DNA from: Euglena gracilis
Taxonomy: Eukaryota; Euglenida; Euglenophyceae; Euglenales
NCBI GenBank assembly: GCA_039621445.1
Contig: CP154955.1
Coordinates: 17,898,691 to 17,962,690, forward strand
DNA length: 64,000 bases
Direction: 5' to 3'
A model generated the notes under the pieces. The model had not been told where the DNA came from and searched no databases. It was given only the letters and a program-made list of their open reading frames with translations. Both the position numbers and the translations under genes were made by a program. Shown piece by piece: positions 10,272 through 22,297 of this stretch; the stretch's first letter is position 1, and each line of letters starts with the position of its first letter.

Positions 10272-10746
10272 GTAAACCCCCCCCACTTATAAACCCCCTT
10301 AGTTGCACTAAGGCTTCTTGTCTGTTTATGGCCGGCGCTAACTTCGCTTCTGGCCCAGTTTGCTGCGTGGTGAGTGGCCAGGGACCCCTTACACCAGTCC
10401 TCTTTTGTTGCTCCCCCTGGCCGGGTGAGTAACTCTGGTGTAATTCCAGCGCTGTAGGGACTTATAAACCCCCCTAGGATCCGGTTTGGTTGGTCAGCCG
10501 AAGGGGGGGGGTTATAGGTGGGGGGGTTTATAGGCCCGGAATTGTTGGTGAAAATCCGACTCCCAAAAATGACCCCGAAAACCCCCAATTTTTGACAATT
10601 TTGATCAAAAATGGTATTTTTGGTGATGGTCGGTCTCAAAAAAAATGCCAAAAAATAATTTTTTTGGTGGTTTGCGGCCGAAAAAAATCGTCCCCGGCGG
10701 CTTTCATTTTTTTTCCCCGAGGGGGGGTTTATAAGTGGGGGGGGGT
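10272..10746. mobile_element. TIR element, ends CCCCCCCACTTATAAACCCC
   Basis: CCCCCCCACTTATAAACCCC near 10278 is matched inversely by GGGGGTTTATAAGTGGGGGG near 10723. Variants of the same motif occur inside (10457-10475, 10505-10535) and once beside the 3' edge of the satellite (28973). The inside also contains the 70-bp repeat copy 2 and a TTTTTGG-rich, non-coding segment. Confidence 0.5.
10296..10373 (+). repeat. 70-bp dispersed repeat, copy 2
   Basis: This forward copy reads TTAGTTGCACTAAGGCTTCT then TGTCTGTTTATGGCCGGCGC and TTCGCTTCTGGCCCAG. It is near-identical to the inverse copy at 9747-9816. Confidence 0.8.
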
Positions 10747-10756
10747 TATAGGTGGG

Positions 10757-10990
10757 GGGGTCGCTGAGCTCTTATCTCTTTAGAGTAAGAGCGAAGCTTA
10801 CCACCGGGGCCGGAGGGGGGGTCGGACCCCCCCGCCCCCCCCCGCCCCCCCCGCCCCCCCCGCCCCCCCCCCGCCCCCCCCCTCCCCCCCTGAGTAGGTC
10901 CGTGCCCCCGAGGATTATCGATGTGATTGGATTTCCGGGCTCCCAAAGTGAATAGCCTATAGGTTAAGAGAGGTTCCCTAGTTTCTCCAG
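10757..10990 (+). repeat. dispersed element copy B (head conserved)
   Basis: The first 50 bases are almost identical to copy A (TCGCTGAGCTCTTATCTCTT ... GAAGCTTACCACCGGGG). The rest diverges after a long C-tract and lacks the AATTTTTTT plus hairpin tail, although GGATTATCGATGTGATTGG corresponds to GGATTATCACCATGA of A and C. Confidence 0.55.
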
Positions 10991-10999
10991 AGCACTTCG

Positions 11000-11860
11000 G
11001 TTACCCGTAACTCCCCGCCAGTCCGGAGATATGGCCCGAGCAAAAAAGTTGTCTACCGTTTTTTTTTCCGGGGAAATCGCAGGGTCATTTTGGGGTCAAA
11101 AAATCGAAAAATTCAAAATATCTCGAAAACGCCGCGGAGTTGAGAAAAAGTAAAGAGGACGTCATTCCACAACTTTGGGACGCCCGATCGATCGGTATGC
11201 GCGGTTTAGGCCAACTCCTCGCCTAGCCCGAGATACGGCCGTTTTGGGGGTTTTGGGCCCGTTTTGCCAGTTTTGGCCATTTCGGGCCCGTTCGGGGCCC
11301 GAAACCGTAATTTGCCCGTATCTCGGGCTAGACGGGGAGTTGGAGCCCAAACCAGGGGGTCAATCATTAGGTTTAGGGGGGGGGTTTTTTGGGGTTCCCG
11401 GTGTCTGGTTGTGCCGTTTTGGGCCATTTTTGTTTATTCGCATACCCCTGTGCGGGATCGAGGGCCGCCGGGATGGGGTCAAAAAATCGAAAATTTCAAA
11501 ATATCTCGAAAACGCTGCGGAGTTGAGGAAAAGTGATGGCGACCTTATTTGACGACCTTGGAACGCCCTATCGATCGGTATGCGCGGTTTGGGACAACTC
11601 CTTGCCTAGCCCGAGATACGGCCGTTTTGGGGGTTTTGGGCCCGTTTTGCCAGTTTTGGCCCGTTCGGGGCCCGAAACCGTAAATTGGCCGTATCTCGGG
11701 CTAGACGGGGAGTTGGGACCCAAACTGGGGGTCAAACATTACGTTTAGGGGGGGGTTTTGACCGTTTTTTGGGGTTCCCGGGGTCTGGTTGTGCGATTTT
11801 GGCCAGTTTTGGGTGTTCGGGGACCCCATCGCGCGCCGTCAGGGCGGGTGGGTGCAGGGG
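11000..11860. repeat. two tandem ~375-bp repeats with 18-bp palindromic arms
   Basis: Two copies (about 11095-11470 and 11475-11850) share AAAATATCTCGAAAACGC, CCTATCGATCGGTATGCGCG and the inverted pair CTAGCCCGAGATACGGCC ... GGCCGTATCTCGGGCTAG, whose arms lie about 60 bases apart. Apparent ORFs on both strands arise from repetition. Confidence 0.75.
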
Positions 11861-11989
11861 GACCCAAAATTTTGAAAAATTTTTTTCGCTTTTTTTTTTT
11901 TCAGAACATCAAAAAAAGTGTTTTTGAGCGAAAAAATTTTTCCGACCCGGACCCCAACCCGTGCCCCCCCCCCCCTGGATGCCCCCCTC

Positions 11990-12295
11990 CCCCTGGCCGG
12001 TGGACTTGGCCATTTTTGGGTCAAAAAGTCAAAAAAATTCAAAAAATTTTTTTCACCCAAAACCATGTTTTTTGACCTCCCGGACCCGAAAAAAGTGTTT
12101 TCGAGCCGAAAATGAGCGTTTTTCGACCCGCCAGCGCCCCGTTTTGGGCCGCCGACCCATTGCCTTTGGGTCAAAACCAGGTGAAAAAAGTCGAAAAAAA
12201 TCGAAAAAAAATTTTTCACCCGAAACGATGTTTTTTGGCCTCGCGGACCAAGAAAAACTGTTTTTGAGCCGAAAATGAGTGTTTTTCGACCCACC
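11990..12295. repeat. about 1.5 outlying units of the 162-bp satellite
   Basis: It has the same unit as the main array (GACCTCCCGGACCCG, GAGCCGAAAATGAGCG, TTTTTCGACCCGCCAGCGCC). It is separated from the array by a GC tract, snRNA-like copy C and TAGCCCGA modules, so the array was probably interrupted by insertion. Confidence 0.8.
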
Positions 12296-12495
12296 AGACG
12301 GGCCGGGCCGCCGGGCCGCCGGGCCGCCGGGCCGCCGGGCCGCCGGGGGGCCGCCGGGCCGGGCCGGGCCGCCGGCCGGGCCGGGCCGCGGCGCCGGGCC
12401 GGCGCCAGGCCGCCGGGCCGCCGGGCCGCCGGCCGGGCCGGGCCGTCCGGGCCGCCGGCCGGGCCGCCGAGCCGCCGGGCCGTTCCGGGCCAGGC
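12295..12495. repeat. GGGCCGCC low-complexity tract
   Basis: About 200 bases of GGGCCGCC and GGCCGGGCC steps, nearly 100% GC. Proline/arginine/glycine ORFs in every frame are artefacts. Confidence 0.95.
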
Positions 12496-12547
12496 CGGGC
12501 GCTGCGCCGGACTGGGATCGTCTCCCAAAGAGCTCAGCTCTACCTCA

Positions 12548-12800
12548 CACCCTGGTCGCTGAGCTCTTATCCCTTTATTGGTAAGAGCGAAGCTTACGAC
12601 CGGCGAAAACCGCCCCCCCCTCAAGCCCCCACATCCCCCCCCCCCCCCCCCCCCCCCGGGTCGGGGCCACCTCGGGAACCGACGGATTATCACCATGATC
12701 CCGGCCCCGTTCCCGAAAATTTTTTTTCAGTCGCGAGCGACTGGATTCCTAGTTTCCGAATCACCCGGAGTTGACCCCCAACTCCCCGCCAGGCCCGAGT
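12548..12800 (+). repeat. dispersed element copy C, snRNA-like layout
   Basis: TCGCTGAGCTCTTATCCCTT ... TAAGAGCGAAGCTTACGACC is followed by GGATTATCACCATGATCCCG, then an AAAATTTTTTTT run and a perfect hairpin CAGTCGCGAGCGACTG. The tail hairpin keeps its pairing while differing from copy A (CCAGCCGTGAGCGACTGG), a compensatory change. A roughly 27-base C-tract interrupts the middle. Confidence 0.5.
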
Positions 12801-12879
12801 TATTCACGCGCGAAGGGGTCCAAACTCGGTAGGATTTACCCGCCCCCCCCTGGATAAGCCCCCCCCCCTTTGGACTCTG

Positions 12880-13320
12880 CCATTTCGGCCAAAAAATGTC
12901 AATTTTCAAAATAACTCCAAAATGAAGCAAAATCAAAGGAAAGACCGGAGACCTAATTTGAAGCCCTTGGAACGCCCCATCCACTGGTATTTTGATTTCC
13001 CCGCAACTCCCCGCCTAGCCCGAGATACGGCCGTTTTTGGCCCAGATGGCCGTTTTGTACACTTTTCCCACTGTTCGACTTGGCCGTTTTCGGGGGGTGG
13101 GGGGTCAAAAAACCAATGTTTTCAAAATTTCTCAAAAATGATGCAAAATCAAAGGAAATGTCCAGAGACCTAAATTGAACCTCTTGGATCCCTCTATCCA
13201 CAGGGATTATGGTTTCCCCACAACTCCCCGCGTAGCCCGAGATACGGGCGTTTTTCGGCCAATTTAGGCCATTTTAGGCCATTTTGTACACTTTTTCCAC
13301 TGTTCAACTGAGCCGTTTTT
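12880..13320. repeat. 'TAGCCCGAGATACGG' module block
   Basis: Two and a half modules carry AATCAAAGGAAATGTCCAGA, TTGAAGCCCTTGG and CCGCAACTCCCCGCCTAGCC, like 5.9-6.8 kb. It joins the main satellite directly. Confidence 0.75.
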
Positions 13321-13324
13321 CGGC

Positions 13325-16300
13325 CAAAAAAGTCGAAAAAAAATCGAAAATTTTTTTTTTGCCCAAAACGATGTTTTTGGGCCTCCCGGACCCGGAAAAA
13401 CTGTTTTTGAGCCGAAAATGAGCGTTTTTCGACCCGCCAGCGCCCCGTTTTGGGCCGCCGACCCATTGACTTTGGGTCAAAACCGGGTCAAAAAAGTCGA
13501 AAAAAATCGAAAATTTTTTTTTTACCCAAAACGATGTTTTTTGGCCTCCCGGACCCGGAAAAACTGTTTTTGAGCCGAAAACGACCGTTTTTCGACCCGC
13601 CAGCGCCTCGTTTTGGGCCGCCGACCCATTGACTTTGGGTCAAAACAGAGTCAAAAAAGTCGAAAAAATGGAAAAAAATTTTTTTGCCCGAAACGATGTT
13701 TTTGGGCCTCCCGGACCCAGAAAAGCTGATTTTGAGCCGAAAATGAGCGTTTTTCGACCCGCCAGCGCCCCGTTTTGGGCCTCCGACCCATTGACTTTGG
13801 GTGAAAACCGGGTCCAAAAAGTCGAAAAAAATCAAAAAAATCTTTTTTGCCCGAAACGATGTTTTTTGGCCTCCCGGACCCAGAAAAGCTGATTTTGAGC
13901 CGAAAACGACCGTTTTTCGACCCGCCAGCGCCCCGTTTTGGGCCGCCGACCCATTGACTTTGGGTCAAAACCGGGTCAAAAAAGTCGAAAAAAATCGAAA
14001 AAATTTTTTTTGCCCGAAACGATGTTTTTGGGCCTCCCGGACCCAGAAAAGCTGATTTTGAGCCGAAAATGAGCGTTTTTCGACCCGCCAGCGCCCCGTT
14101 TTGGGCCTCCGACCCATTGACATTGGGTCAAAACCGGGTCAAAAAAGTCGAAAAAAATCGGAAAATCTTTTTGCCCGAAACGATGTTTTTTGGCCTCCCG
14201 GACCCGGAAAAACTGTTTTTGAGCCGAAAACGACCGTTTTTCGACCCGCCAGCGCCCCGTTTTGGGCCGCCGACCCATTGACATTGGGTCAAAACCGGGT
14301 CAAAAAAGTCGAAAAAAAATCGAAATTTTTTTTGCCCAAAACGATGTTTTTGGGGCCTCCCGGACCCGGAAAAAACTGTTTTTGAGCCGAAAACGAGCGT
14401 TTTTCGACCCGCCAGCGCCTCGTTTTGGGCCGCCGACCCATTGACTTTGGGTCAAAACCGGGTCAAAAAAGTCGAAAAAAATGGAAAAATTTTTTTTGCC
14501 CGAAACGATGTTTTTGGGCCTCCCGGACCCGGAAAAGCTGATTTTGAGCCGAAAATGAGCGTTTTTCGACCCGCCAGCGCCCAAAGGAAGGAAAAGAAAA
14601 AAAAAAAACAAAAAAAAAAAAAAAAAAAAGCCGAAACGATGTTTTTTGGCCTCCCGGACCCGGAAAAGCTGATTTTGAGCCGAAAACGACCGTTTTTCGA
14701 CCCGCCAGCGCCCCGTTTTGGGCCGCCGACCCATTGACATTGGGTCAAAACCGGGTCAAAAAAGTCGAAAAAAATCGGAAAATTTTTTTTGCCCGAAACG
14801 ATGTTTTTTGGCCTCCCGGACCCGGAAAAGCTGTTTTTGAGCCGAAAACGAGCGTTTTTCGACCCGCCAGCGCCCCGTTTTGGGCCGCCGACCCATTGAC
14901 TTTGGGTCAAAACCGGGTCCAAAAAGTCGAAAAAAATCAAAAAAAAATCTTTTTGCCCGAAACGATGTTTTTTGGCCTCCCGGACCCAGAAAAGCTGATT
15001 TTGAGCCGAAAACGACCGTTTTTCGACCCGCCAGCGCCCGAGACATTGGGTTAATGGGCCGCCGACCAATTGTCTTTGGGTCAAAACCGGGTCCAAAAAG
15101 TCGAAAAAAATCAAAAAAAATCTTTTTTGCCCGAAACGATGTTTTTTGGCCTCCCGGACCCGGAAAAACTGTTTTTGAGCCGAAAACGACCGTTTTTCGA
15201 CCCGCCAGCGCCCCGTTTTGGGCCGCCGACCCATTGACTTTGGGTCAAAACCGGGTCAAAAAAGTCGAAAAAAAAAACGATGTTTTGCGGCCTCCCCAAA
15301 ACCATGTTTGTTTGGCCTCCCGGACCAAAAAAAAAAGCTGTTTTTAAGCCGAAAATGAGCGTTTTTCGACCCGCCGGCGCCCCGTTTTGGGCGCCCGACC
15401 CATTGACTTTGGGTAAAACCAAGGTAAAAAAAGTAAAAAAAAATCGAAATTTTTTTTGCCCAAAACGATGTTTTTTTGGCCTCCCGGACCCAGAAAAGCT
15501 GATTTTGAGCCGAAAATGAGCGTTTTTCGACCCGCCAGCGCCCCGTTTTGGGCCGCCGACCCATTGACATTGGGTCAAAACCGGGTCAAAAAAGTCGAAA
15601 AAAATCGGAAAATTTTTTTTGCCCGAAACGATGTTTTTGGGCCTCCCGGACCCGGAAAAGCTGTTTTTGAGCCGAAAATGACCGTTTTTCGACCCGCCAG
15701 CGCCCCGTTTTGGGCCGCCGACCCATTGACTTTGGGTCAAAACCGGGTCAAAAAAGTTGAAAAAAAAATTTTTGCCCGAAACGATGTTTTTTGGCCTCCC
15801 GGACCCGGAAAAACTGATTTTGCGCCTAAACTGAAGGTATATCGAGCCGCCAGCTCCCGGTTTTGGGCCGAAGACCAATTGACTTTGGGTCAAAACCGGT
15901 TAAAAAAATTCGAAAAAAATCGGAAAATTTTTTTTGCCCGAAACGATGTTTTTGGGCCTCCCGGACCCGGAAAAGCTGTTTTTGAGCCGAAAATGACCGT
16001 TTTTCGACCCGCCAGCGCCCCGTTTTGGGCCGCCGACCCATTGACTTTGGGTCAAAACCGGGTCAAAAAAGTCGAAAAAAATCGAAGAAAATTTTTTTGC
16101 CCAAAACGATGTTTTGGGGCCTCCCGGACCCGGAAAAACTGTTTTTGAGCCGAAAACGACCGTTTTTCGACCCGCCGGCGCCCCGTTTTGGGCCGCCGAC
16201 CCATTGACATCGGGTCAAAAACCGGGTCAAAAAAAGTCCAAAAAAAAAAAATTTTTTTTTTGCCCGAAACGATGTTTTTTGGCCTCCCGGACCCGGAAAA

Positions 16301-19300
16301 AAACTGTTTTGAGCCGAAAACGACCGTTTTTCGACCCGCCAGCGCCCCGTTTGGGCCCGACCCATTGACTTTGGGTCAAAACCGGGTCAAAAAGTCGAAA
16401 AAAAATTTTTTTTTGCCCGAAACGATGTTTTTGGGCCTCCCGGACCCGGAAAAACTGTTTTTGAGTTGAAAACGACCGTTTTTCGACCCGCCGGCGCCTC
16501 GTTTTGGGCCGCCGACCCATTGACTTTGGGTCAAAACAGAGTCAAAAAAGTCGAAAAAATGGAAAAATTTTTTTTGCCCGAAACGATGTTTTTGGGCCTC
16601 CCGGACCCGGAAAAGCTGATTTTGAGCCGAAAATGAGCGTTTTTCGACCCGCCAGCGCCCCGTTTTGGGCCTCCGACCCATTGACTTTGGGTCAAAACCG
16701 GGTCAAAAAAGTCGAAAAAAATCAAAAAAAATCTTTTTGCCCGAAACGATGTTTTTTGGCCTCCCGGACCGGAAAAAACTGTTTTTGAGCCGAAAACGAC
16801 CGTTTTTCGACCCGCCAGCGCCCCGTTTTGGGCCGCCGACCCATTGACTTTGGGTCAAAACCGGGTCCAAAAAGTCGAAAAAAATCGGAAAATTTTTTTT
16901 GCCCGAAACGATGTTTTTTGGCCTCCCGGACCCGGAAAAGCTGTTTTTGAGCCGAAAATGAGCGTTTTTCGACCCGCCAGCGCCCCGTTTTGGGCCGCCG
17001 ACCCATTGACTTTGGGTCAAAACCGGGTCAAAAAAGTCGAAAAAAATCAAAAAAATTTTTTTTGCCCGAAACGATGTTTTTTGGCCTCCCGGACCCGGAA
17101 AAACTGTTTTTGAGCCGAAAACGACCGTTTTTCGACCCGCCAGCGCCCCGTTTTGGGCCGCCGACCCATTGACATCGGGTCAAAACAGAGTCAAAAAAGT
17201 CCGAAGAAAAAAAAAATCGAAATTTTTTTGCCAAAAACGGATTTGTTTTTTTTTTTTTTTTTTTTTTTTTTTAGGAAAAAAAAAACTGTTTTTCGACGCC
17301 GAAAAAAAAACGAGCGTTTTTCGAACCCGCCAGCCCCCGTTTTTTTTTTTTCCGCCGACCCATTGACTTTGGGTCAAAACCGGGTCAAAAAAGTCGAAAA
17401 AAATCGAAAAAATTTTTTTTTCCCGAAAGCATGTTTTTCCTCCTCCCGGACCCGGAAAAACTGTTTTTGAGCCGAAAACGAGCGTTTTTCGACCCGCCAG
17501 CGCCCCGTTTTGGGCCGCCGACCCATTGACTTTGGGTCAAAACCGGGTCAAAAAAGTCGAAAAAATCGAAAAAATTTTTTTTGCCCGAAACGATGTTTTT
17601 GGCCCTCCCGGCCCCAAAAAACCTGTTTTGAGCCGAAAACGAGCGTTTTTCGACCCGCCAGCGCCCCGTTTTGGGCCGCCGACCCATTGACTTTGGGTCA
17701 AAACCGGGTCAAAAAAGTCGAAAAAAATCGAAATTTTTTTTTGCCCGAAACGATGTTTTTGGGCCTCCCGGACCCAGAAAAACTGTTTTTGAGCCGAAAA
17801 CGACCGTTTTTCGACCCGCCAGCGCCCCGTTTTGGGCCGCCGACCCATTGACTTTAGGTCAAACCCGGGTCAAAAAAAGTCGAAAAAAATAGAAAATTTT
17901 TTTTTGCCCGAAACGATGCTTTTTGGCCTCCCGAACCCGAAAAACTGTTTTTGAGCCGAAAACGACCGTTTTTCGACCCGCCAGCGCCCCGTTTTGGGCC
18001 GCCGACCCATTGACTTTGGGTCAAAACCGGGTCAAAAAAGTCGAAAAAAATCGAAATTTTTTTTTGCCCGAAACGATGTTTTTGGGCCTCCCGGACCCGG
18101 AAAAACTGTTTTTGAGCCGAAAACGACCGTTTTTCGACCCGCCAGCGCCCCGTTTTGGGCCGCCGACCCATTGACTTTGGGTCAAAACCGGGTCAAAAAA
18201 GTCGAAAAAAATCGAAAAATTTTTTTTTGCCCAAAACGATGTTTTGGGGCCTCCCGGACCCGGAAAAACTGTTTTTGAGTTGAAAACGACCGTTTTTCGA
18301 CCCGCCGGCGCCCCGTTTTGGGCCGCCGACCCATTGACTTTGGGTCAAAACAGAGTCAAAAAAGTCGAAAAAAATGGAAAAAATTTTTTTTGCCCGAAAC
18401 GATGTTTTTGGGCCTCCCGGACCCGGAAAAGGTGATTTTGAGCCGAAAATGAGCGTTTTTCGACCCGCCAGCGCCTCGTTTTGGGCCTCCGACCCATTGA
18501 CTTTGGGTGAAAACCGGGTCCAAAAAGTCGAAAAAAATCAAAAAAAATCTTTTTTGCCCGAAACGATGTTTTTTGGCCTCCCGGACCCGGAAAAACTGTT
18601 TTTGAGCCGAAAACGACCGTTTTTCGACCCGCCAGCGCCCCGTTTTGGGCCGCCGACCCATTGACATTGGGTCAAAACCGGGTCAAAAAAGTCGAAAAAA
18701 ATCGAAAATTTTTTTTGCCCGAAACGATGTTTTTTGGCCTCCCGGACCCAGAAAAGCTGATTTTGAGCCGAAAACGACCGTTTTTCGACCCGCCGGCGCC
18801 CCGTTTTGGGCCGCCGACCCATTGACTTTGGGTCAAAACCGGGTCCAAAAAGTCGAAAAAAATCGAAAATTTTTTTTGCCCGAAACGATGTTTTTGGGCC
18901 TCCCGGACCCGGAAAAGCTGATTTTGAGCCGAAAACGACCGTTTTTCGACCCGCCAGCGCCCCGTTTTGGGCCGCCGACCCATTGACATTGGGTCAAAAC
19001 CGGGTCAAAAAAGTCGAAAAAATCGGAAAATTTTTTTTGCCCGAAACGATGTTTTTGGGCCTCCCGGACCCAGAAAAGCTGATTTTGAGCCGAAAATGAG
19101 CGTTTTTCGACCCGCCAGCGCCCCGTTTTGGGCCTCCGACCCATTGACTTTGGGTCAAAACCGGGTCCAAAAAGTCGAAAAAAATCAAAAAAAATCTTTT
19201 TTGCCCGAAACGATGGATGTTGGCCTAGCAGGCAAAGAAAATATGTTTTTGAGCCGAAAACGACCGTTTTTCGACCCGCCAGCGCCCCGTTTTGGGCCTC

Positions 19301-21186
19301 CGACCCATTGACTTTGGGTCAAAACCGGGTCAAAAAAGTCGAAAAAAATCGAAAAATTTTTTTTTGCCCAAAACGATGTTTTGCGGCCTCCCCAAAACGA
19401 TGTTTTGGGGCCTCCCGGACCAAAAAAAGCTGATTTTGAGCCGAAAATGAGGGTTTTTCGACCCGCCAGCGCCTCGTTTTGGGCCGCCGACCCATTGACT
19501 TTGGGTCAAAACCGGGTCCAAAAAGTCGAAAAAAATCGAAATTTTTTTTGCCCAAAACGATGTTTTTTTGGCCTCCCGGACCCAGAAAAGCTGATTTTGA
19601 GTCGAAAATGAGCGTTTTTCGACCCGCCAGCGCCCCGTTTTGGGCCGCCGACCCATTGACATTGGGTCAAAACCGGGTCAAAAAAGTCGAAAAAAATCGG
19701 AAAATTTTTTTTGCCCGAAACGATGTTTTTGGGCCTCCCGGACCCAGAAAAGCTGATTTTGAGCCGAAAATGAGCGTTTTTCGACCCGCCAGCGCCCCGT
19801 TTTGGGCCGCCGACCCATTGACTTTGGGTCAAAACCGGGTCCACAAAAAGTCGACAAAAAAAAAAAATCAAAAAAAAATCTTTTTTGGTCCCCGAAACGA
19901 TGTTTTTTTTTTTTGTGCCTCCCGGACCCGGGAAAAACAAAAAAAAAAAAAAAAAAATAAAAAAAAAAAGAAGAAAGAAACCGGCCGTCCAAAAAGTCGA
20001 AAGAAATCAAAAAAAACCTTTTTGCCCGAAACGCTTGTCTTTTTGGCTCCCGGACCCGGAAAAAGAACAAAATAAAAAAGAAAGAAAAAGGAAAGGAAAC
20101 TTTCTCTCAAAAAAAAAAAAAAAAAAAAAAAAACAAAAACAACTGGTTTTTGAGCCGAAAACGACCGTTTTTCGACCCGCCAGCGCCCCGTTTTGGGCCG
20201 CCGACCCATTGACATTGGGTCAAAACCGGGTCAAAAAAGTCGAAAAAATAGAAAAATTTTTTGTTTTTGCCCGGCGCAAACTATTGTTTTTTTTGTTTTT
20301 GGGCCTCCCCGGACCCGGAGAAAGGAAAAAAAAGAAAAAAAGGAAAAAAAAAAAGGATACAAAAAAAAAAAAAAAAAAAACGCCGACCCATTGACTGAAA
20401 ACAAAAAAAAAAAAAAAAAAAAAACAAAAAAAAAACTGTTTGAGCCGAAAACGACCGTTTTTCGACCCGCCAGCGCCCCGATTTGGGCCGCCGACCCATT
20501 GACTCGGAGTCAAAACCGAATCAAAAAACTCAAAAAAAATCGAAGAAATTTTTTTTGCCCGGAAAGATGTTTTGGCTCCCGGACCCGGAAAAAAGTGATT
20601 TTGAGCCGAAAACGACCGTTTTTCGACCCGCCAGCGCCCCGTTTTGGGCCTCCGACCCATTGACATTGGGTCAATGGGCCTCCGACCCATTGACATTGGG
20701 TCAAAACCGGGTCAAAAAAGTCGAAAAAAATCAAAAAAAATCTTTTTGCCCGAAACGATGTTTTTTGGCCTCCCGGACCGAAAAAAACTGTTTTTGAGAA
20801 GAAAAAGAGCGTTTTTCGACCCGCCAGCGCCCCGTTTTGGGCCGCCAACCCATTGACTTTGGGTCAAAACCGGGTCAAAAAAGTCGAAAAAAATCGAAAA
20901 AATTTTTTTGCCCGAAACGATGTTTTTTGGCCTCCCGGACCCGGAAAAACTGTTTTTGAGCCGAAAACGAGCGTTTTTTCGACCCGCCAGCGCCCCGTTT
21001 TGGGCCGCCGACCCATTGACTTTGGGTCAAAACCGGGTCAAAAAAGTCGAAAAAAATCGAAAAAAAAATTTTTGCCCGAAACGATGTTTTTTGGCCTCCC
21101 GGACCCGGAAAAACTGTTTTTGAGCCGAAACGAGCGTTTTTTTTCGTGGGCCGCCGACCCATTGACTTTGGGTCAAAACCGGGTCG

Positions 21187-21230
<44 letters not shown>

Positions 21231-22219
21231 AAAAGTCGAAAAATCGAAAATTTTTTTTTGCCCGAAACGATGTATTTTTTTACCTCCCTGACCTCTTAAA
21301 AAACCGTTTTTGAGCCGAAAACGAGCGTTTTTTGAGCGACGCGCCAGCTCCCCGTTTTGGGCAGACGACCGATGGACTTTGGGTCAAACACGGGTCAAAA
21401 AAGTCGAAAAAATCGAAAATTTTTTTGCCCGAAACGATGTTTTTTGGCCTCCCGGACCCGGAAAAACTGTTTTTGAGCCGAAAACGAGCGTTTTTCGACC
21501 CGCCAGCGCCCCGTTTTGGGCCGCCGACCCATTGACTTTGGGTCAAAACCGGGTCAAAAAAGTCGAAAAAAATCGAAAAAAAATTTTTTTTTTTGCCCGA
21601 AACGATGTTTTTTGGCCTCCCGGACCCGGAAAAACTGTTTTTGAGCCAAAAACAAGCGTTTTTCGACCCGCCAGCGCCCCGTTTTGGGCCGCCGACCCAT
21701 TGACTTTGGGTCAAACCGGCGACAAAAAAGTCGAAAAAAATCAAAAAAATTTTTTTACCCGAAACGATGTTTTTTGGCCTCCCGGACCCGGAAAAACTGT
21801 TTTTGAGCCGAAAACGAGCGTTTTTCGACCCGCCAGCGCCCCGTTTTGGGCCGCCGACCCATTGACTTTGGGTCAAAACCGGGTCAAAAAAGTCGAAAAA
21901 AATCGAAAAATTTTTTTTGCCCGAAACGATGTTTTTTGGCCTCCCGGACCCGGAAAAACTGTTTTTGAGCCGAAAACGAGCGTTTTTCGACCCGCCAGCG
22001 CCCCGTTTTGGGCCGCCGACCCATTGACTTTGGGTCAAAACCGGGTCAAAAAAGTCGAAAAAAATCGAAAAAAAATTTTTTTTGCCCGAAACGATGTTTT
22101 TTTGCCTCCCGGACCCGGAAAAACTTTTTTTGAGCCAAAAACAAGCGTTTTTTTTCCCGCCAGCGCCCCGTTTTGGTCCGCCGACCCATTGACTTTGGGT
22201 CAAACCGGTCAAAAAAAAA

Positions 22220-22262
<43 letters not shown>

Positions 22263-22266
22263 AAAT

Positions 22267-22297
<31 letters not shown>

